From Rhodobacteraceae bacterium XHP0102 (lineage in GTDB: Bacteria > Pseudomonadota > Alphaproteobacteria > Rhodobacterales > Rhodobacteraceae), in contig JAOWLD010000001.1 of the NCBI GenBank assembly GCA_025751475.1, forward strand, positions 930,001 through 994,000: 64,000 nt of DNA. The letters are read 5' to 3'. Made by a program: the position numbers and the translations under genes. This document shows positions 46,241 to 55,818 of the stretch, piece after piece. A model generated the notes under the pieces. It saw nothing but the letters and a program-made list of their open reading frames with translations. It searched no databases and was not told the DNA's origin. Position 1 is the stretch's first letter. Each line of letters starts with the position of its first letter.

Positions 46241-46402
46241 TTAACGTGGGGGCAAGGTCATGAATGCGGGCCAAAGCCCCATCCGCTCGGCAATGAAAAT
46301 CGCAAAGACCACTGCAAAAATTGCCAATAACCCCTTCACCTGCTTGGGTGAAGGTGGGTTTCGCGCCCATTTCACCGCCCGCATAAACCAAATTGGCCCC
46401 AT
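46241..46402 (-). CDS. Small membrane protein, 53 residues
   Basis: A basic N-terminal segment (FMRAVKWARNPPSPKQVKG) precedes one hydrophobic helix (LLAIFAVVFAIFIAE) and the end WPAFMTLPPR. The pattern RA..WARRPPS.......L.....A is one I remember from short conserved Rhodobacterales membrane proteins of unknown function. A GGGGGG stretch lies about seven bases ahead of the ATG. It lies between hpt and the cytochrome genes on the same strand. Confidence 0.6.
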   Translation of the reverse strand: MGPIWFMRAVKWARNPPSPKQVKGLLAIFAVVFAIFIAERMGLWPAFMTLPPR

Positions 46403-46467
46403 ATGACCCCCCATTTTTCGTTTAGCATATTCAATATGGCGTCAGGTCCGCGGTCTTGCAATCGATA

Positions 46468-47004
46468 TCAGGTGAAGCGCACCGCCCCGATATAGGGCAG
46501 GTTGCGGTTTCGTTGTGCATAATCAATGCCATAGCCCACCACAAAATGATCGGGGATTTCAAAACCCGTCCATGTCGCGCTGATCTCAACCTCGCGGCGC
46601 GCGGGCTTGTCCAACAGGGCAATCGTCTCCAGCCGTTTTGGCGCGCGCGATTTCAAAAGCGACAAAACATGGCTGAGGGTAAAGCCTGTATCGACAATAT
46701 CCTCTACCACCAAGACATCGCGCCCCCCGATCTCGCCGCGCAAATCCTTTAGGATTCGCACCTCGCGTGAGGAGGTCGTCTCATTGCCATATGAGGAGGC
46801 TTCAAGGAAATCCACCTCAACGGGCAGGTCCAATTCGCGCAACAGATCCGCAATAAACATGAACGATCCGCGCAACAGGCCCACAACGACCAGCTTATCG
46901 GTGTCTGCAAATTGCGTTTCAATCTCGCGGGCCAATTCTTCGATCCGCGCCGCAATGGTCTTGGCCGAGATCAAAACATCAATTTCATAGGGGCGATCTG
47001 TCAT
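46468..47004 (-). CDS. hpt: Hypoxanthine phosphoribosyltransferase
   Basis: A 178-residue purine salvage enzyme. The phosphoribosyl-pyrophosphate motif is [17 protein letters not shown] near residue 97, preceded by [16 protein letters not shown] and [11 protein letters not shown]. It makes IMP or GMP from hypoxanthine or guanine. It stands divergent to the COQ10/RatA-like gene. Confidence 0.93.
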   Translation of the reverse strand: MTDRPYEIDVLISAKTIAARIEELAREIETQFADTDKLVVVGLLRGSFMFIADLLRELDLPVEVDFLEASSYGNETTSSREVRILKDLRGEIGGRDVLVVEDIVDTGFTLSHVLSLLKSRAPKRLETIALLDKPARREVEISATWTGFEIPDHFVVGYGIDYAQRNRNLPYIGAVRFT

Positions 47005-47082
47005 TTTCTTGCGCTCATTGGCTTGAATTCTGGTGCCATTTCTAAGACATCAACAGGTGCAAAGAAAGACGAAAGGCACGCC

Positions 47083-47535
47083 ATGCCCGCCCATGCTGAA
47101 ACCCGCGTCCTGCCCTATAGCGCCGCGCAGATTTATGATCTGGTGGCGGATGTTGCGCGCTATCCTGAATTTATTCCTTGGACCGTGGCCGCGCGTATTC
47201 GCAATGTGGTTGATGAGGGCGACCACCGTTTGATGCACGCCGATCTGATCATCGGCTTCAAAATGTTTCGTGAGAAATTCGGCAGCCGCGTGCGCCTTTT
47301 TGATCAAGAGATGCGCATTGAAACCGCCTATATTGACGGGCCGTTTCATCACATGATTTCAAACTGGCGGATGCGCGATTTGCCCGAAGGCGGTTGCGAA
47401 GTGTCCTTTGATGTGGATTTCGAGTTCAAAAGCCGCCTGTTGCAAGGGGCGGCGGGAATGTTCTTTCACGAGGCGATGACGCGGATTGTGCGCGCCTTCG
47501 AGGCCCGCGCGGCCGCGCTTTACGGCGCCCCCTAA
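47083..47535 (+). CDS. COQ10/RatA-like START-domain protein
   Basis: A 150-residue protein of the polyketide cyclase/START-like fold, with YSAAQIYDLVADVARYPEFI near the start and VSFDVDFEFKSRLLQ near the end. In mitochondria and alphaproteobacteria such proteins assist ubiquinone (Coq10); in E. coli the homologue RatA was described as a ribosome-association toxin. The quinone role seems likelier here, as inference. The ATG follows an AAGGCACGCC site. Confidence 0.85.
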   Translation: MPAHAETRVLPYSAAQIYDLVADVARYPEFIPWTVAARIRNVVDEGDHRLMHADLIIGFKMFREKFGSRVRLFDQEMRIETAYIDGPFHHMISNWRMRDLPEGGCEVSFDVDFEFKSRLLQGAAGMFFHEAMTRIVRAFEARAAALYGAP

Positions 47536-47592
47536 GGCGTTCTTACATATATACCAACAATGTTACGGGGCGCTGTTTGGCGAAGGCGGTCG

Positions 47593-48072
47593 TCAATCCG
47601 CGGTGGCAATCACCTGTAAAATCATGCGCAGCGCATGATCGCGCGCGGCCATCCGCACCTTGGCGCGGCCAAGCGCACCAAAATCGACCTGTTCCACGGA
47701 TACCCCCGCAGCACTGGCAATCCCAAAACACACGCGGCCCTCGGGCTTATGCGCGCTGCCCCCTGGCCCTGCGATGCCCGTGATGGAGACGGCGATGTGA
47801 ACCCTTGCCCGCGCCTGCGCGCCTGCGGCCATCTCATGGGCGACTTCGGTGGAGACGGCACCGAAAGCCTCCAATGTGGCGGGTGAGACCCCCAAAAGCT
47901 CCATCTTTGCGGCGTTGGAATAGGTGACATAGCCGCGTTCGAACACCGCACTTGATCCTGCGATATCCGTCAAGCTGGCGCTGACCATGCCCCCCGTGCA
48001 GCTTTCCGCCGTGGCAATGGTCAGTCCCTTTTCGCCTGCGGCGGCGATGATCTGCGCGCTTAGATCAGCCAT
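47593..48072 (-). CDS. pncC: CinA C-terminal domain / nicotinamide-nucleotide amidase
   Basis: A 159-residue single-domain CinA-C protein. ATAESCTGGMVSASLTDIAG near the start contains the catalytic serine, and ISITGIAGPGG mid-chain is characteristic. It deamidates nicotinamide mononucleotide to recycle NAD. It overlaps pgpA by 13 bp and shares its strand with ispDF, forming a three-gene unit. Confidence 0.9.
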   Translation of the reverse strand: MADLSAQIIAAAGEKGLTIATAESCTGGMVSASLTDIAGSSAVFERGYVTYSNAAKMELLGVSPATLEAFGAVSTEVAHEMAAGAQARARVHIAVSITGIAGPGGSAHKPEGRVCFGIASAAGVSVEQVDFGALGRAKVRMAARDHALRMILQVIATAD

Positions 48073-48548
48073 AGATGTGCCACAGCCGCCAAGATCGCCA
48101 CAACGAGCGCGGCCAACCAGCCCGCAATCACGTCATCCATCATCACCCAAACCCCGCCGCGCTTGGCATCGGCCCATGCCACGGGGGCAGGTTTCCAGAT
48201 GTCAAACAGGCGAAAGGCAAGAAAGGCTGTCACGATACCAGGCCAAAGGGCCAAAACATCCACATTGGCAAAAACCGCCCCATAGGACACGGGCCATAGG
48301 GCGATCCATTGGCCAGCGACCTCGTCAATCACGAATTCCGATGGATCATCCTCCGCCCCGCTTTGGATTTCCGCGTCAATCGCCCATGCCCCAAGCGCAA
48401 ATACGCCAAGGGTCGCGGCGAAGAGCAGCCAAAATCCGCCCAGCTGTTGCAGGCCCCATGCCAAGGGCAGGGCCGCCAAACTGCCCCATGTGCCAGGGGC
48501 GGGGGACAAGCGGCCAATGCCAAAAAGCGTTGCAATCCAATAGGTCAT
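48060..48548 (-). CDS. pgpA: Phosphatidylglycerophosphatase A
   Basis: A 162-residue membrane phosphatase making phosphatidylglycerol. The motifs GIGRLSPAPGTWGSLAALP, FVIDEVAGQWIAL and MMDDVIAGW are family landmarks; several membrane helices are visible. Its start overlaps the end of ispDF by four bases and its end overlaps pncC, so the unit ispDF-pgpA-pncC is likely transcribed together. Confidence 0.94.
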   Translation of the reverse strand: MTYWIATLFGIGRLSPAPGTWGSLAALPLAWGLQQLGGFWLLFAATLGVFALGAWAIDAEIQSGAEDDPSEFVIDEVAGQWIALWPVSYGAVFANVDVLALWPGIVTAFLAFRLFDIWKPAPVAWADAKRGGVWVMMDDVIAGWLAALVVAILAAVAHLWLI

Positions 48549-49744
48549 TTTCGCACCAATGTCGCCGTGGCGAGCGCGGCGATTCCCTCTTTGCGGCCAG
48601 TGAAGCCCAGTTGTTCGGTCGTTGTGGCCTTGACCGACACGCGGTCGACCGCAATCTGCAACAGCCCTGCAAGCTGCGCGCGCATTTGTGCGGCCACGGG
48701 GCCGATTTTGGGCGCTTCGCAGAGGAAGGTCAGATCGACATGGCTGATGATATAACCCCGCTCTGCCGCCATTGCGACCGCGTGACGAAGGAAAATATCA
48801 CTTGCCGCCCCCTTCCATTGCGGATCCGAAGGGGGGAAATGCGTGCCGATATCGCCTGCCGCCAAGGCGCCGTAAATCGCATCTGTCACCGTGTGGAGCC
48901 CGACATCCGCGTCCGAATGGCCCTTCAGAGCGCGCTCATGGGGGATGGTCACCCCGCACAGGATCACATGATCCCCGTCACAAAAGGCGTGCACGTCAAA
49001 CCCGTTGCCGACCCGAATATCCATTGTGTTTTGTGCCCTTATCACCTGTGTTGCGCGGCTGAAATCTTGCGCAGTGGTCAGTTTGAAATTTTGTTCATCG
49101 CCCGCAACGACCTTGACCTTCACACCATGGGCAAGGGCGATGGCCACATCATCGGCGGCTTCGCCACTAGTGGCGGCATAGGCGGCTGAAATGGCGGTAT
49201 AGTGAAATCCTTGCGGCGTTTGTGCGCGAAAAATGCCATCCCGATGTTGAATTTCTGATACATACCCATCCGCCGCGCGCCACAGGGCATCCGCCATCGG
49301 CAGGGCGGGGGCTGCGGCGGTGCACTCTGGCGCGCGCAAGGCCATGATCACATCTTGAACAATGCGCGCCGCCACAAAGGGCCGCGCGGCATCATGGATC
49401 AAAACATGGGCGCGCGGGTTGCTGACGGCGGCCAAGCCCGCCTGCACCGAGGCGCTGCGCGTCTCGCCGCCATAGGCCAAGATGACACGATCCTCCAAAT
49501 CCCCCAGCGCGGCCTTGGCCAGCGCCACATCATCGCGGTGAATGACCACGATGGTCTGCTCAAAGGTGGCCGCATCCCATAAGGCGCGGATCGCATGGCG
49601 CAACACGGGCTGACCCTGCAAGTCATGATATTGCTTTGGCCTATTGCCGCCCATGCGCGTGCCACGCCCCGCCGCAACAATCAGCGCGACAAGCGGGGCT
49701 GCCGCCGAGGGGTCATCGGGTGTGTCATGGGGCGCGGTGCTCAT
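48545..49744 (-). CDS. ispDF: Bifunctional IspD/IspF enzyme
   Basis: A 399-residue fusion for two steps of the MEP isoprenoid pathway. The N-terminal cytidylyltransferase half has IVAAGRGTRMGGNRPKQY, and the C-terminal cyclodiphosphate synthase half begins at MDIRVGNGFDVHAF with the metal-binding Asp and His. This fusion is common in alphaproteobacteria. The start at MSTAPHDTPD is used; the gene is divergent from dusB with a 190-bp gap that should hold both promoters. Confidence 0.95.
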   Translation of the reverse strand: MSTAPHDTPDDPSAAAPLVALIVAAGRGTRMGGNRPKQYHDLQGQPVLRHAIRALWDAATFEQTIVVIHRDDVALAKAALGDLEDRVILAYGGETRSASVQAGLAAVSNPRAHVLIHDAARPFVAARIVQDVIMALRAPECTAAAPALPMADALWRAADGYVSEIQHRDGIFRAQTPQGFHYTAISAAYAATSGEAADDVAIALAHGVKVKVVAGDEQNFKLTTAQDFSRATQVIRAQNTMDIRVGNGFDVHAFCDGDHVILCGVTIPHERALKGHSDADVGLHTVTDAIYGALAAGDIGTHFPPSDPQWKGAASDIFLRHAVAMAAERGYIISHVDLTFLCEAPKIGPVAAQMRAQLAGLLQIAVDRVSVKATTTEQLGFTGRKEGIAALATATLVRK

Positions 49745-49934
49745 GGCTGAGGTGATAGGGGCTTCGCCAATGGCGCACAATATGGATCAGCGAATTGCCC
49801 GCTTTTTGTGCGATATGATTAAATATTGTGCAAAACTTCGCGCTCTGGCAAAATAGCGTGGCGTTTCTTTTGATCTTATCCCTGAGGCAGATTAGGCCAG
49901 TCACATCTGCACAAAGAATAGGCAGCCCTCCCGA

Positions 49935-50954
49935 ATGCCGATCCAACTTGGCGATATTATCCTTGATCCCCCCGTTTTCCTCGCCCCGATGGCGGGGATT
50001 ACCGATCTGCCTTATCGCAAATTGGTGGCCTCGTTCGGGGCGGGTCTGGTCGTCTCCGAGATGGTCGCCAGCCAAGACATGGTCAACGCCAAACCTGCTG
50101 CGCGCGCCAAGGCGGAGCTTGGCTTTGGAATTGCGGCCTCCGCGGTGCAATTGGCGGGGCGTGACCCCTATTGGATGGGCGAGGCCGCGCGCATGGCCGA
50201 GGCGGAAGGCGCGAAAATCATCGACATCAACATGGGATGCCCCGCGAAAAAGGTCACATCTGGCACGGGCGCAGGGGCGTGTGGCGCGGCCCTGTTGCGT
50301 GATGTGGATCATGCGCGCAGGGTGCTAGAGGCTGTGACGGGGGCCGTGTCCGTGCCTGTGACCCTGAAAATGCGTTTGGGATGGGATGAGGCTTGTGAAA
50401 ATGGGCCAGTGGTGGCGCGCATGGCCGAGGAACTGGGGATTGCGATGCTGACGGTGCATGGTCGCAGCCGCGCACAGTTTTACAAGGGCCATGCCGATTG
50501 GCAGGCCATTCGCACCTTTCGTGGCGTGGTTGATATACCACTCATCGCCAATGGCGATATTGTCGATGCGCAAACCGCCACCCGCGCCATGGCGCAATCT
50601 GGGGCTGACGGGGTGATGGTGGGCCGTGGCGCGCAAGGGCGGCCATGGATTTTGCGCGATATTGCAGCGGGGCTTGCGGGCAAACCACCCGCGAAAGCCC
50701 CAACTGGCGCGGCACTCGTTGAGATCGTGGCGCGGCATTATCAAGATATGCTCTCCTTCTACGGGGCAACCTTGGGCGCAAAAGTCGCGCGTAAACACTT
50801 GGGGTGGTATCTTGATGCGGCTGGGGTCACGCCCGATGCGCGCCGCGCGGTTCTGACCGCAGATGATCCCAACGCTGTTCTCGCATTGGTTGCTTCAGCC
50901 CTGCAAGATCATGCCACGCAAGATCACACCCGCCAAAAGGGGCAAGCCGCATGA
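49935..50954 (+). CDS. dusB: tRNA-dihydrouridine synthase
   Basis: A 339-residue Dus enzyme (the gene called nifR3 in Rhodobacter). FLAPMAGITDLPYRKL near the start, IDINMGCPAKKV with the catalytic cysteine and LTVHGRSRAQFYKG define it. It reduces uridines in the D-loop of tRNA with FMN. The gene overlaps ntrB by four bases and leads the nitrogen-regulation operon, the classical nifR3-ntrB-ntrC order. Confidence 0.94.
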   Translation: MPIQLGDIILDPPVFLAPMAGITDLPYRKLVASFGAGLVVSEMVASQDMVNAKPAARAKAELGFGIAASAVQLAGRDPYWMGEAARMAEAEGAKIIDINMGCPAKKVTSGTGAGACGAALLRDVDHARRVLEAVTGAVSVPVTLKMRLGWDEACENGPVVARMAEELGIAMLTVHGRSRAQFYKGHADWQAIRTFRGVVDIPLIANGDIVDAQTATRAMAQSGADGVMVGRGAQGRPWILRDIAAGLAGKPPAKAPTGAALVEIVARHYQDMLSFYGATLGAKVARKHLGWYLDAAGVTPDARRAVLTADDPNAVLALVASALQDHATQDHTRQKGQAA

Positions 50955-52018
50955 GCCCTGTGACCTCGGATATGATCTGGTCCTCTTTGCCCATCCCCGC
51001 GCTGCTCATTGATGGTGGCGATCACATCCTCTCTGTGAACCCCGCCGCGGAGACATTTCTCAACGCGTCCGAGCGCAGCCTTTCGGGCAGCCCCGTATGG
51101 GATCGCGTCTTTGTCGATGCGCCCATGGAGGAGGCCTTGGCCCGTGTGCGCCAAGGTCAATCCGCGCTGTTTGTCGGTGGGGTCGATGTGGGCACAGGGT
51201 CGAAAAAGCCTGTGTCATGCAATGTGCAACTTGCCCCCGTCAGCGAAGGGGGCGGTCAGGTGATGATGCTGTTGGAAAGCCGTGAATTGGCGGGGCGTTT
51301 GGATCGTGGCATGGTCAGCAAATCCGCCGCGCGCTCCGCGATTGGAATGGCCGAGATGTTGGCGCATGAGATCAAGAACCCGCTTGCAGGTATCACGGGG
51401 GCCGCGCAGCTGATCTCGATGAATGCCAGCGGCGAGGATCTGGAGCTGACTGATCTGATTGTGGCCGAGACGCGGCGGATCGTGAAACTTTTGGAGCAAG
51501 TCGAGGAATTCGGCAATTTGCGCCCACCCGAATGCAAGGCGGTCAATATCCACGATATCCTTGATCGCGCGCGCAAATCGGCGGCAGTGGGGTTTGCAGC
51601 GCATATGCGTATCTTGGACCAATACGACCCATCTTTGCCGCCCACTTGGGTGGATGCGGATCAGATTTTGCAAGTCTTTCTCAACCTGTTGAAAAACGCG
51701 GCTGAAGCGGGGCGCGAAGGCGGCACGATCACGATCCGCAGCTTTTATGAGGCGGGCCTGCGCCTGCGTAAGCGCGATGGCACGGCCGCCTCCATGCCCT
51801 TGCAGGTCGAGATTATTGACGATGGCCCAGGGATTGCGCCCGACCGCCAGACCGAGATTTTTGAGCCGTTTGTCTCGGGGCGGGAGAATGGCACGGGTCT
51901 CGGCCTCGCGCTCGTGTCCAAGATTATTTCTGATCATGACGGTTGGATCGCCTTAGACAGCGTTCCAGGCCGCACCGTGTTTCGGATTTCTTTGCCAATC
52001 GCGCCGCGTGGCGCGTGA
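50951..52018 (+). CDS. ntrB: Nitrogen regulation sensor kinase NtrB
   Basis: A 355-residue soluble histidine kinase: an N-terminal PAS domain (IPALLIDGGDHILSVNPAAE), the phospho-acceptor segment EMLAHEIKNPLAGITGAAQL with the His, and the ATPase boxes NLLKNAAEAG, IIDDGPGIAPD and GTGLGLALV. It phosphorylates NtrC under nitrogen limitation, under PII control. Its end and the gap to ntrC carry a duplicated palindromic repeat. Confidence 0.94.
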   Translation: MSPVTSDMIWSSLPIPALLIDGGDHILSVNPAAETFLNASERSLSGSPVWDRVFVDAPMEEALARVRQGQSALFVGGVDVGTGSKKPVSCNVQLAPVSEGGGQVMMLLESRELAGRLDRGMVSKSAARSAIGMAEMLAHEIKNPLAGITGAAQLISMNASGEDLELTDLIVAETRRIVKLLEQVEEFGNLRPPECKAVNIHDILDRARKSAAVGFAAHMRILDQYDPSLPPTWVDADQILQVFLNLLKNAAEAGREGGTITIRSFYEAGLRLRKRDGTAASMPLQVEIIDDGPGIAPDRQTEIFEPFVSGRENGTGLGLALVSKIISDHDGWIALDSVPGRTVFRISLPIAPRGA

Positions 52019-52047
52019 GTTAAAACCGCGCCGCGTGGCGCGTGAGT
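52000..52047 (+). repeat. Direct repeat of a 21-bp palindromic unit at the ntrB-ntrC junction
   Basis: CGCGCCGCGTGGCGCGTGAG occurs at 52000 and again at 52027, each followed by T. Each copy holds the inverted repeat CGCGCC/GGCGCG around GCGT. The first copy includes the ntrB stop codon; the second ends 13 bp before the ntrC start. Confidence 0.9.
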
Positions 52048-52060
52048 GGGAGTGAAAACA

Positions 52061-53455
52061 ATGGATGGCACCGTTTTGGTCGCAGATGATGACCGCACGA
52101 TCCGCACCGTGCTGACACAGGCGTTGACGCGGGCGGGGTGCAAGGTTCATGCCACCTCCAGCCTCGTCACTCTGATGCGGTGGGTGGAAGAAGGCAAAGG
52201 TGATCTGGTGATTTCCGATGTGGTCATGCCAGATGGCAATGGTCTGGAAACCCTGCCCAAAATCACCGAAGCCCGTCCAGGCCTGCCCGTGATCATCATT
52301 TCGGCGCAAAACACGATTATGACGGCGATCCAAGCCACTGAAAAAGATGCCTATGATTACCTGCCCAAGCCCTTTGATCTGCCCGATCTGATGAAACGGG
52401 CGGCGCGTGCGTTGGATCAAAAGCGCCGCGCGACACCCGCCCCAAGCGGTGCGCCATCAGCCGTGGCTGGCGCGGAGGCGCGGTTGACGGGGCAAAATGA
52501 TCTTCCCCTTGTGGGGCGCACAGCGGCGATGCAGGCGCTCTATCGGCTCGTTGCACGGGTGATGAACACGGATTTGCCCGTCTTGATCTCGGGCGAAAGC
52601 GGCACGGGCAAAAGCTTGATTGCCCGCGCAATCCATGATTTCTCGGACCGCCGCACCTTGCCCTTTGTCATCGCCAGTTCTGATGATCTGGAGGGGGTAG
52701 ATGGCCCCTCGACCCTGCTTGCCCGTGCCAAGGGCGGATCTATCTTGTTTGATGAGGTCTCCGACCTCAGTGACGAGGCACAGGCGCGTATTGTGCGCCT
52801 GCTCGACACGATGCGCGAAAACGATGCGCGGGTGATGGCCACAAGCCAGCGCGACCTGTCCGAAAAAATGGATGCAGGCGCCTTTCGGCAAGACCTGTTT
52901 TACCGATTGGGGGGTGTCTCCATCTCGGTGCCATCTTTGCGAGAGCGGGTCGATGATATCGCATTATTGGCAGAGCATTTCTTCATGCGCGCGGAGCGTG
53001 ATGGCATGGCCCTGCGCCGTCTGTCCGATGATGCGGTGGATTTGATGCGGGCCTATTCTTGGCCTGGCAATGTGCGCCAATTGGAAAACACAATCCGCCG
53101 CCTTGTTGTCACAGGGCAGGGCGAGGAGATCAGCCGCGGTGAATTGCAAGCCGTGCTTGGCAATCAGCCCGCAATGGAGCCTTTAACGGGTGGTGGGGAT
53201 GGGGATCGTTTGTCCGCCTCCGTTGCCAAACATTTGCGGCGTTATTTTGATTTGCACGGCGGCGTTCTGCCTCCGCCAGGCTTGCACGCGCGCATTTTGC
53301 GCGAAGTGGAAACCCCGTTGCTTGAAATCGCCCTAGAGGCCACTGGCGGCAATCAGGCCAAATGCGCCGATCTCTTGGGCATCAATCGAAACACGCTGAG
53401 AAAGAAGGTGACTGACCTCGATATCCGCGTGACACGGCGGCGCAAGTTGATGTAA
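52061..53455 (+). CDS. ntrC: Nitrogen regulation response regulator NtrC, GAFTGA-less type
   Basis: A 464-residue regulator: receiver domain ([14 protein letters not shown], phospho-Asp in [11 protein letters not shown]), AAA+ domain ([22 protein letters not shown]) and a C-terminal Fis-like helix-turn-helix ([20 protein letters not shown]). The loop that normally contains GAFTGA is missing: [15 protein letters not shown] runs straight into [12 protein letters not shown]. That is the known Rhodobacter capsulatus-type NtrC, which works with the housekeeping sigma factor instead of sigma-54. Confidence 0.94.
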   Translation: MDGTVLVADDDRTIRTVLTQALTRAGCKVHATSSLVTLMRWVEEGKGDLVISDVVMPDGNGLETLPKITEARPGLPVIIISAQNTIMTAIQATEKDAYDYLPKPFDLPDLMKRAARALDQKRRATPAPSGAPSAVAGAEARLTGQNDLPLVGRTAAMQALYRLVARVMNTDLPVLISGESGTGKSLIARAIHDFSDRRTLPFVIASSDDLEGVDGPSTLLARAKGGSILFDEVSDLSDEAQARIVRLLDTMRENDARVMATSQRDLSEKMDAGAFRQDLFYRLGGVSISVPSLRERVDDIALLAEHFFMRAERDGMALRRLSDDAVDLMRAYSWPGNVRQLENTIRRLVVTGQGEEISRGELQAVLGNQPAMEPLTGGGDGDRLSASVAKHLRRYFDLHGGVLPPPGLHARILREVETPLLEIALEATGGNQAKCADLLGINRNTLRKKVTDLDIRVTRRRKLM

Positions 53456-53551
53456 ACCTGCCACAGGGCGTGACATATGGGCGACATATAGCGCGCGTCA
53501 GGCGAAATCGGCGGCCCCACTGGGGGCCTTTGCAACATACAGGCGGGGCAG

Positions 53552-55816
53552 GTGGCACAGCCATCAAAAGATAAGGCGATATCGGCATGGCGCCGATTGA
53601 TCCTGTTGCAAAGCACCAAACGCTTGCGCAATGCAGGCACATTGGGGCTTGTAACGCTTGGGCCTGTATTGGCGCTTTTGACCTTTTTGGTGCTTGGCCC
53701 GCTCGGTGATTTGGCATCTTCGCCCGCGCTGCGACTGATCCTTTTGGCGGATTTGGTCTATATCCTCGTCATTGCCGCATTGGTGGCACGCCAGGTGGTG
53801 CGCATGATCGCGGCGCGGCAGTCGCGCTCGCAAGGATCGCGTTTGCATATGCGTCTGACGGGTGTCTTTTCTATTGTGGCACTTTTGCCGACTATTTTGG
53901 TGGCGGTTTTTGCCACGATTACACTCAACATGGGTCTAGAGGGGTGGTTTTCCACCCGCGTGTCGGGTGCGCTTGGCAATTCGGTGGACGCGGCCATTGC
54001 CTATCAACAGGAGCATCGCGCCGATCTTGATGAGGATGCGCGGGCCTTGGCGGCGTTTTTGGACAATTCCGCCCGCGCCGATGGTGCAGAAACCGATGGT
54101 GATTTGCGCCGCCTTTTGGGGCAGGGGCAGGGCTTGATCCAGCGCGGTCTGCGCGAGGCCTATGTGATCGATGCCCTTGGCGAAATTCGCGCGCGGGGGG
54201 AGCGGTCCTATCTGTTCAACTATGACCCACCCAGTGACGCTGAATTGATTGCCGCCGCCGAAGGTGAGGTGGTTTTGATCGAGGATCGCGCGCAAAACGA
54301 GTTTCGCGCGCTGATCAAACTGGCGCAATATTTGGACCGCTATCTGTATATCAGCCGCGAGGTGGATGGTCAGATCATGTCGCTGCTTGATGAGACGCAG
54401 CAGACCGTGCAGCTCTACCGCCAATTGGAAAGTGAACGCGGGCGGGTTCTGTTTGAATTTGGCCTGCTTTACATCGGTTTCGCCCTGATTGTGATCATGG
54501 CCGCGATTTGGTTGGGCCTGTGGTTTGCCGAGCGCCTGTCGCGCCCCGTTGGACGGTTGGCCGCCGCTGCGGAGCGCATTGGTGAGGGGGATTTGGAGGC
54601 ACGGGTTCCCGAGGAAAAAAGCGGCGATGAAATCGCCACTTTGGCTCGCGTCTTCAATCAAATGACCAAGCAGCTCAAAGCGCAGCGGGATCGTTTGTTG
54701 GAGCAAAACGAACGCACCGAGGGGCAAAGACGGCTGTTCGACAGCGTTTTAGGCTCCGTTACCGCAGGCGTGATCGGTGTAACGGCCAAGGGGGATGTGG
54801 AATTCATCAATCGCTCCGCGCAGCGGCTTTTGGGTTTGGATGATGCCGAGGTCCATCACAGTGGCGCGCTAGATATCCTTGTGCCTGAATTTGCGGAGCT
54901 GCCCGCGCGCCTGCGAGAGCGGGGCGGCGACAGCCTGCAAGAGGAGATGCGCCTGACCCGCAATGGGGTGCAAGAGGCGCTGTTGGTGCGTATCGCCGTG
55001 CGCGGGCGCAGCGATGGGGCGGTCGAGGGGTATGTGATCGCCTTTGATGATGTCAGTGATCTGGTTGCGGCGCAGCGCATGGCGGCATGGGGGGATGTGG
55101 CCCGCCGCATTGCCCATGAGATCAAAAATCCGCTGACCCCCATTCGTCTTTCAGCCGAGCGTGCCGCGCGCAAATTCACCAAAATATTGCCCGAAGAAGA
55201 CGGCAACAGTCTGCGCGAATTGACCGATGTTATTGTGCGCCAGACCAATGATCTGGCGCATATCGTTGATGAATTTTCGCGATTTGCGCGGATGCCAGAA
55301 CCGACCAGACGGCGCGAGGATATCGTCAGTCTCTTGGAGGGGGCTGTGGTTTTACAGCGTGCGGGTCAGCCCGATGTCGCGTTCCACTTCAACGGGCCTG
55401 AGGCACCCGTTATGGCGGATGTGGATGCCACGATGATGGGGCAGGCCTTCACAAATCTGATTAAGAATGCGGGTGAAGCGATTGAAACATATGTGGAAAA
55501 ACATCCCGCGCAACCGCATGACGGCGAGATCAGGATTGCGATGCTGCTGGAGGATGGCGGCGCGCAACCAATGGTGCGCATCACCATCAGTGACAATGGC
55601 ATTGGTCTGCCCGAAGATCGTGCGCGGCTGTTCGAGCCATATGTGACCACGCGCGAAAAAGGCACGGGTCTGGGCTTGCCGATTGTCAAAAAGATCCTCG
55701 AAGAACATGGCGCAAGCCTTGAATTGAGAGATGCGCCGCCATTTGGGGATGGCGCGCATCAAGGGGCGCAGGCGGTGATTTTGCTGCCTGTGCTTGATTG
55801 TGAGAAAAAGGGGTAA
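53552..55816 (+). CDS. ntrY: Sensor kinase NtrY
   Basis: A 754-residue membrane histidine kinase. Several N-terminal membrane helices flank a periplasmic region, then come HAMP (LAAAAERIGEGDLEARV), PAS (VTAKGDVEFINRSAQRLLG), the phospho-acceptor in RRIAHEIKNPLTPIRLSAER, and ATP-binding NLIKNAGEAI and GTGLGLPIVKKIL. Together with NtrX it responds to nitrogen or redox state in alphaproteobacteria. The start is a GTG with GGCGGGGCAG before it. NtrX follows two bases after its stop. Confidence 0.93.
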   Translation: MAQPSKDKAISAWRRLILLQSTKRLRNAGTLGLVTLGPVLALLTFLVLGPLGDLASSPALRLILLADLVYILVIAALVARQVVRMIAARQSRSQGSRLHMRLTGVFSIVALLPTILVAVFATITLNMGLEGWFSTRVSGALGNSVDAAIAYQQEHRADLDEDARALAAFLDNSARADGAETDGDLRRLLGQGQGLIQRGLREAYVIDALGEIRARGERSYLFNYDPPSDAELIAAAEGEVVLIEDRAQNEFRALIKLAQYLDRYLYISREVDGQIMSLLDETQQTVQLYRQLESERGRVLFEFGLLYIGFALIVIMAAIWLGLWFAERLSRPVGRLAAAAERIGEGDLEARVPEEKSGDEIATLARVFNQMTKQLKAQRDRLLEQNERTEGQRRLFDSVLGSVTAGVIGVTAKGDVEFINRSAQRLLGLDDAEVHHSGALDILVPEFAELPARLRERGGDSLQEEMRLTRNGVQEALLVRIAVRGRSDGAVEGYVIAFDDVSDLVAAQRMAAWGDVARRIAHEIKNPLTPIRLSAERAARKFTKILPEEDGNSLRELTDVIVRQTNDLAHIVDEFSRFARMPEPTRRREDIVSLLEGAVVLQRAGQPDVAFHFNGPEAPVMADVDATMMGQAFTNLIKNAGEAIETYVEKHPAQPHDGEIRIAMLLEDGGAQPMVRITISDNGIGLPEDRARLFEPYVTTREKGTGLGLPIVKKILEEHGASLELRDAPPFGDGAHQGAQAVILLPVLDCEKKG

Positions 55817-55818
55817 AC

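Noticed and set aside
46333-46354. 8-bp hairpin CCTTCACC/GGTGAAGG considered as a terminator
   Set aside because: No T-run on either side and it lies within the coding frame of the small membrane protein.
46131-46391. 86-codon minus-strand frame near the cytochrome genes
   Set aside because: Conflicts with the 53-residue membrane protein frame, which has a better composition, a helix and a ribosome site.
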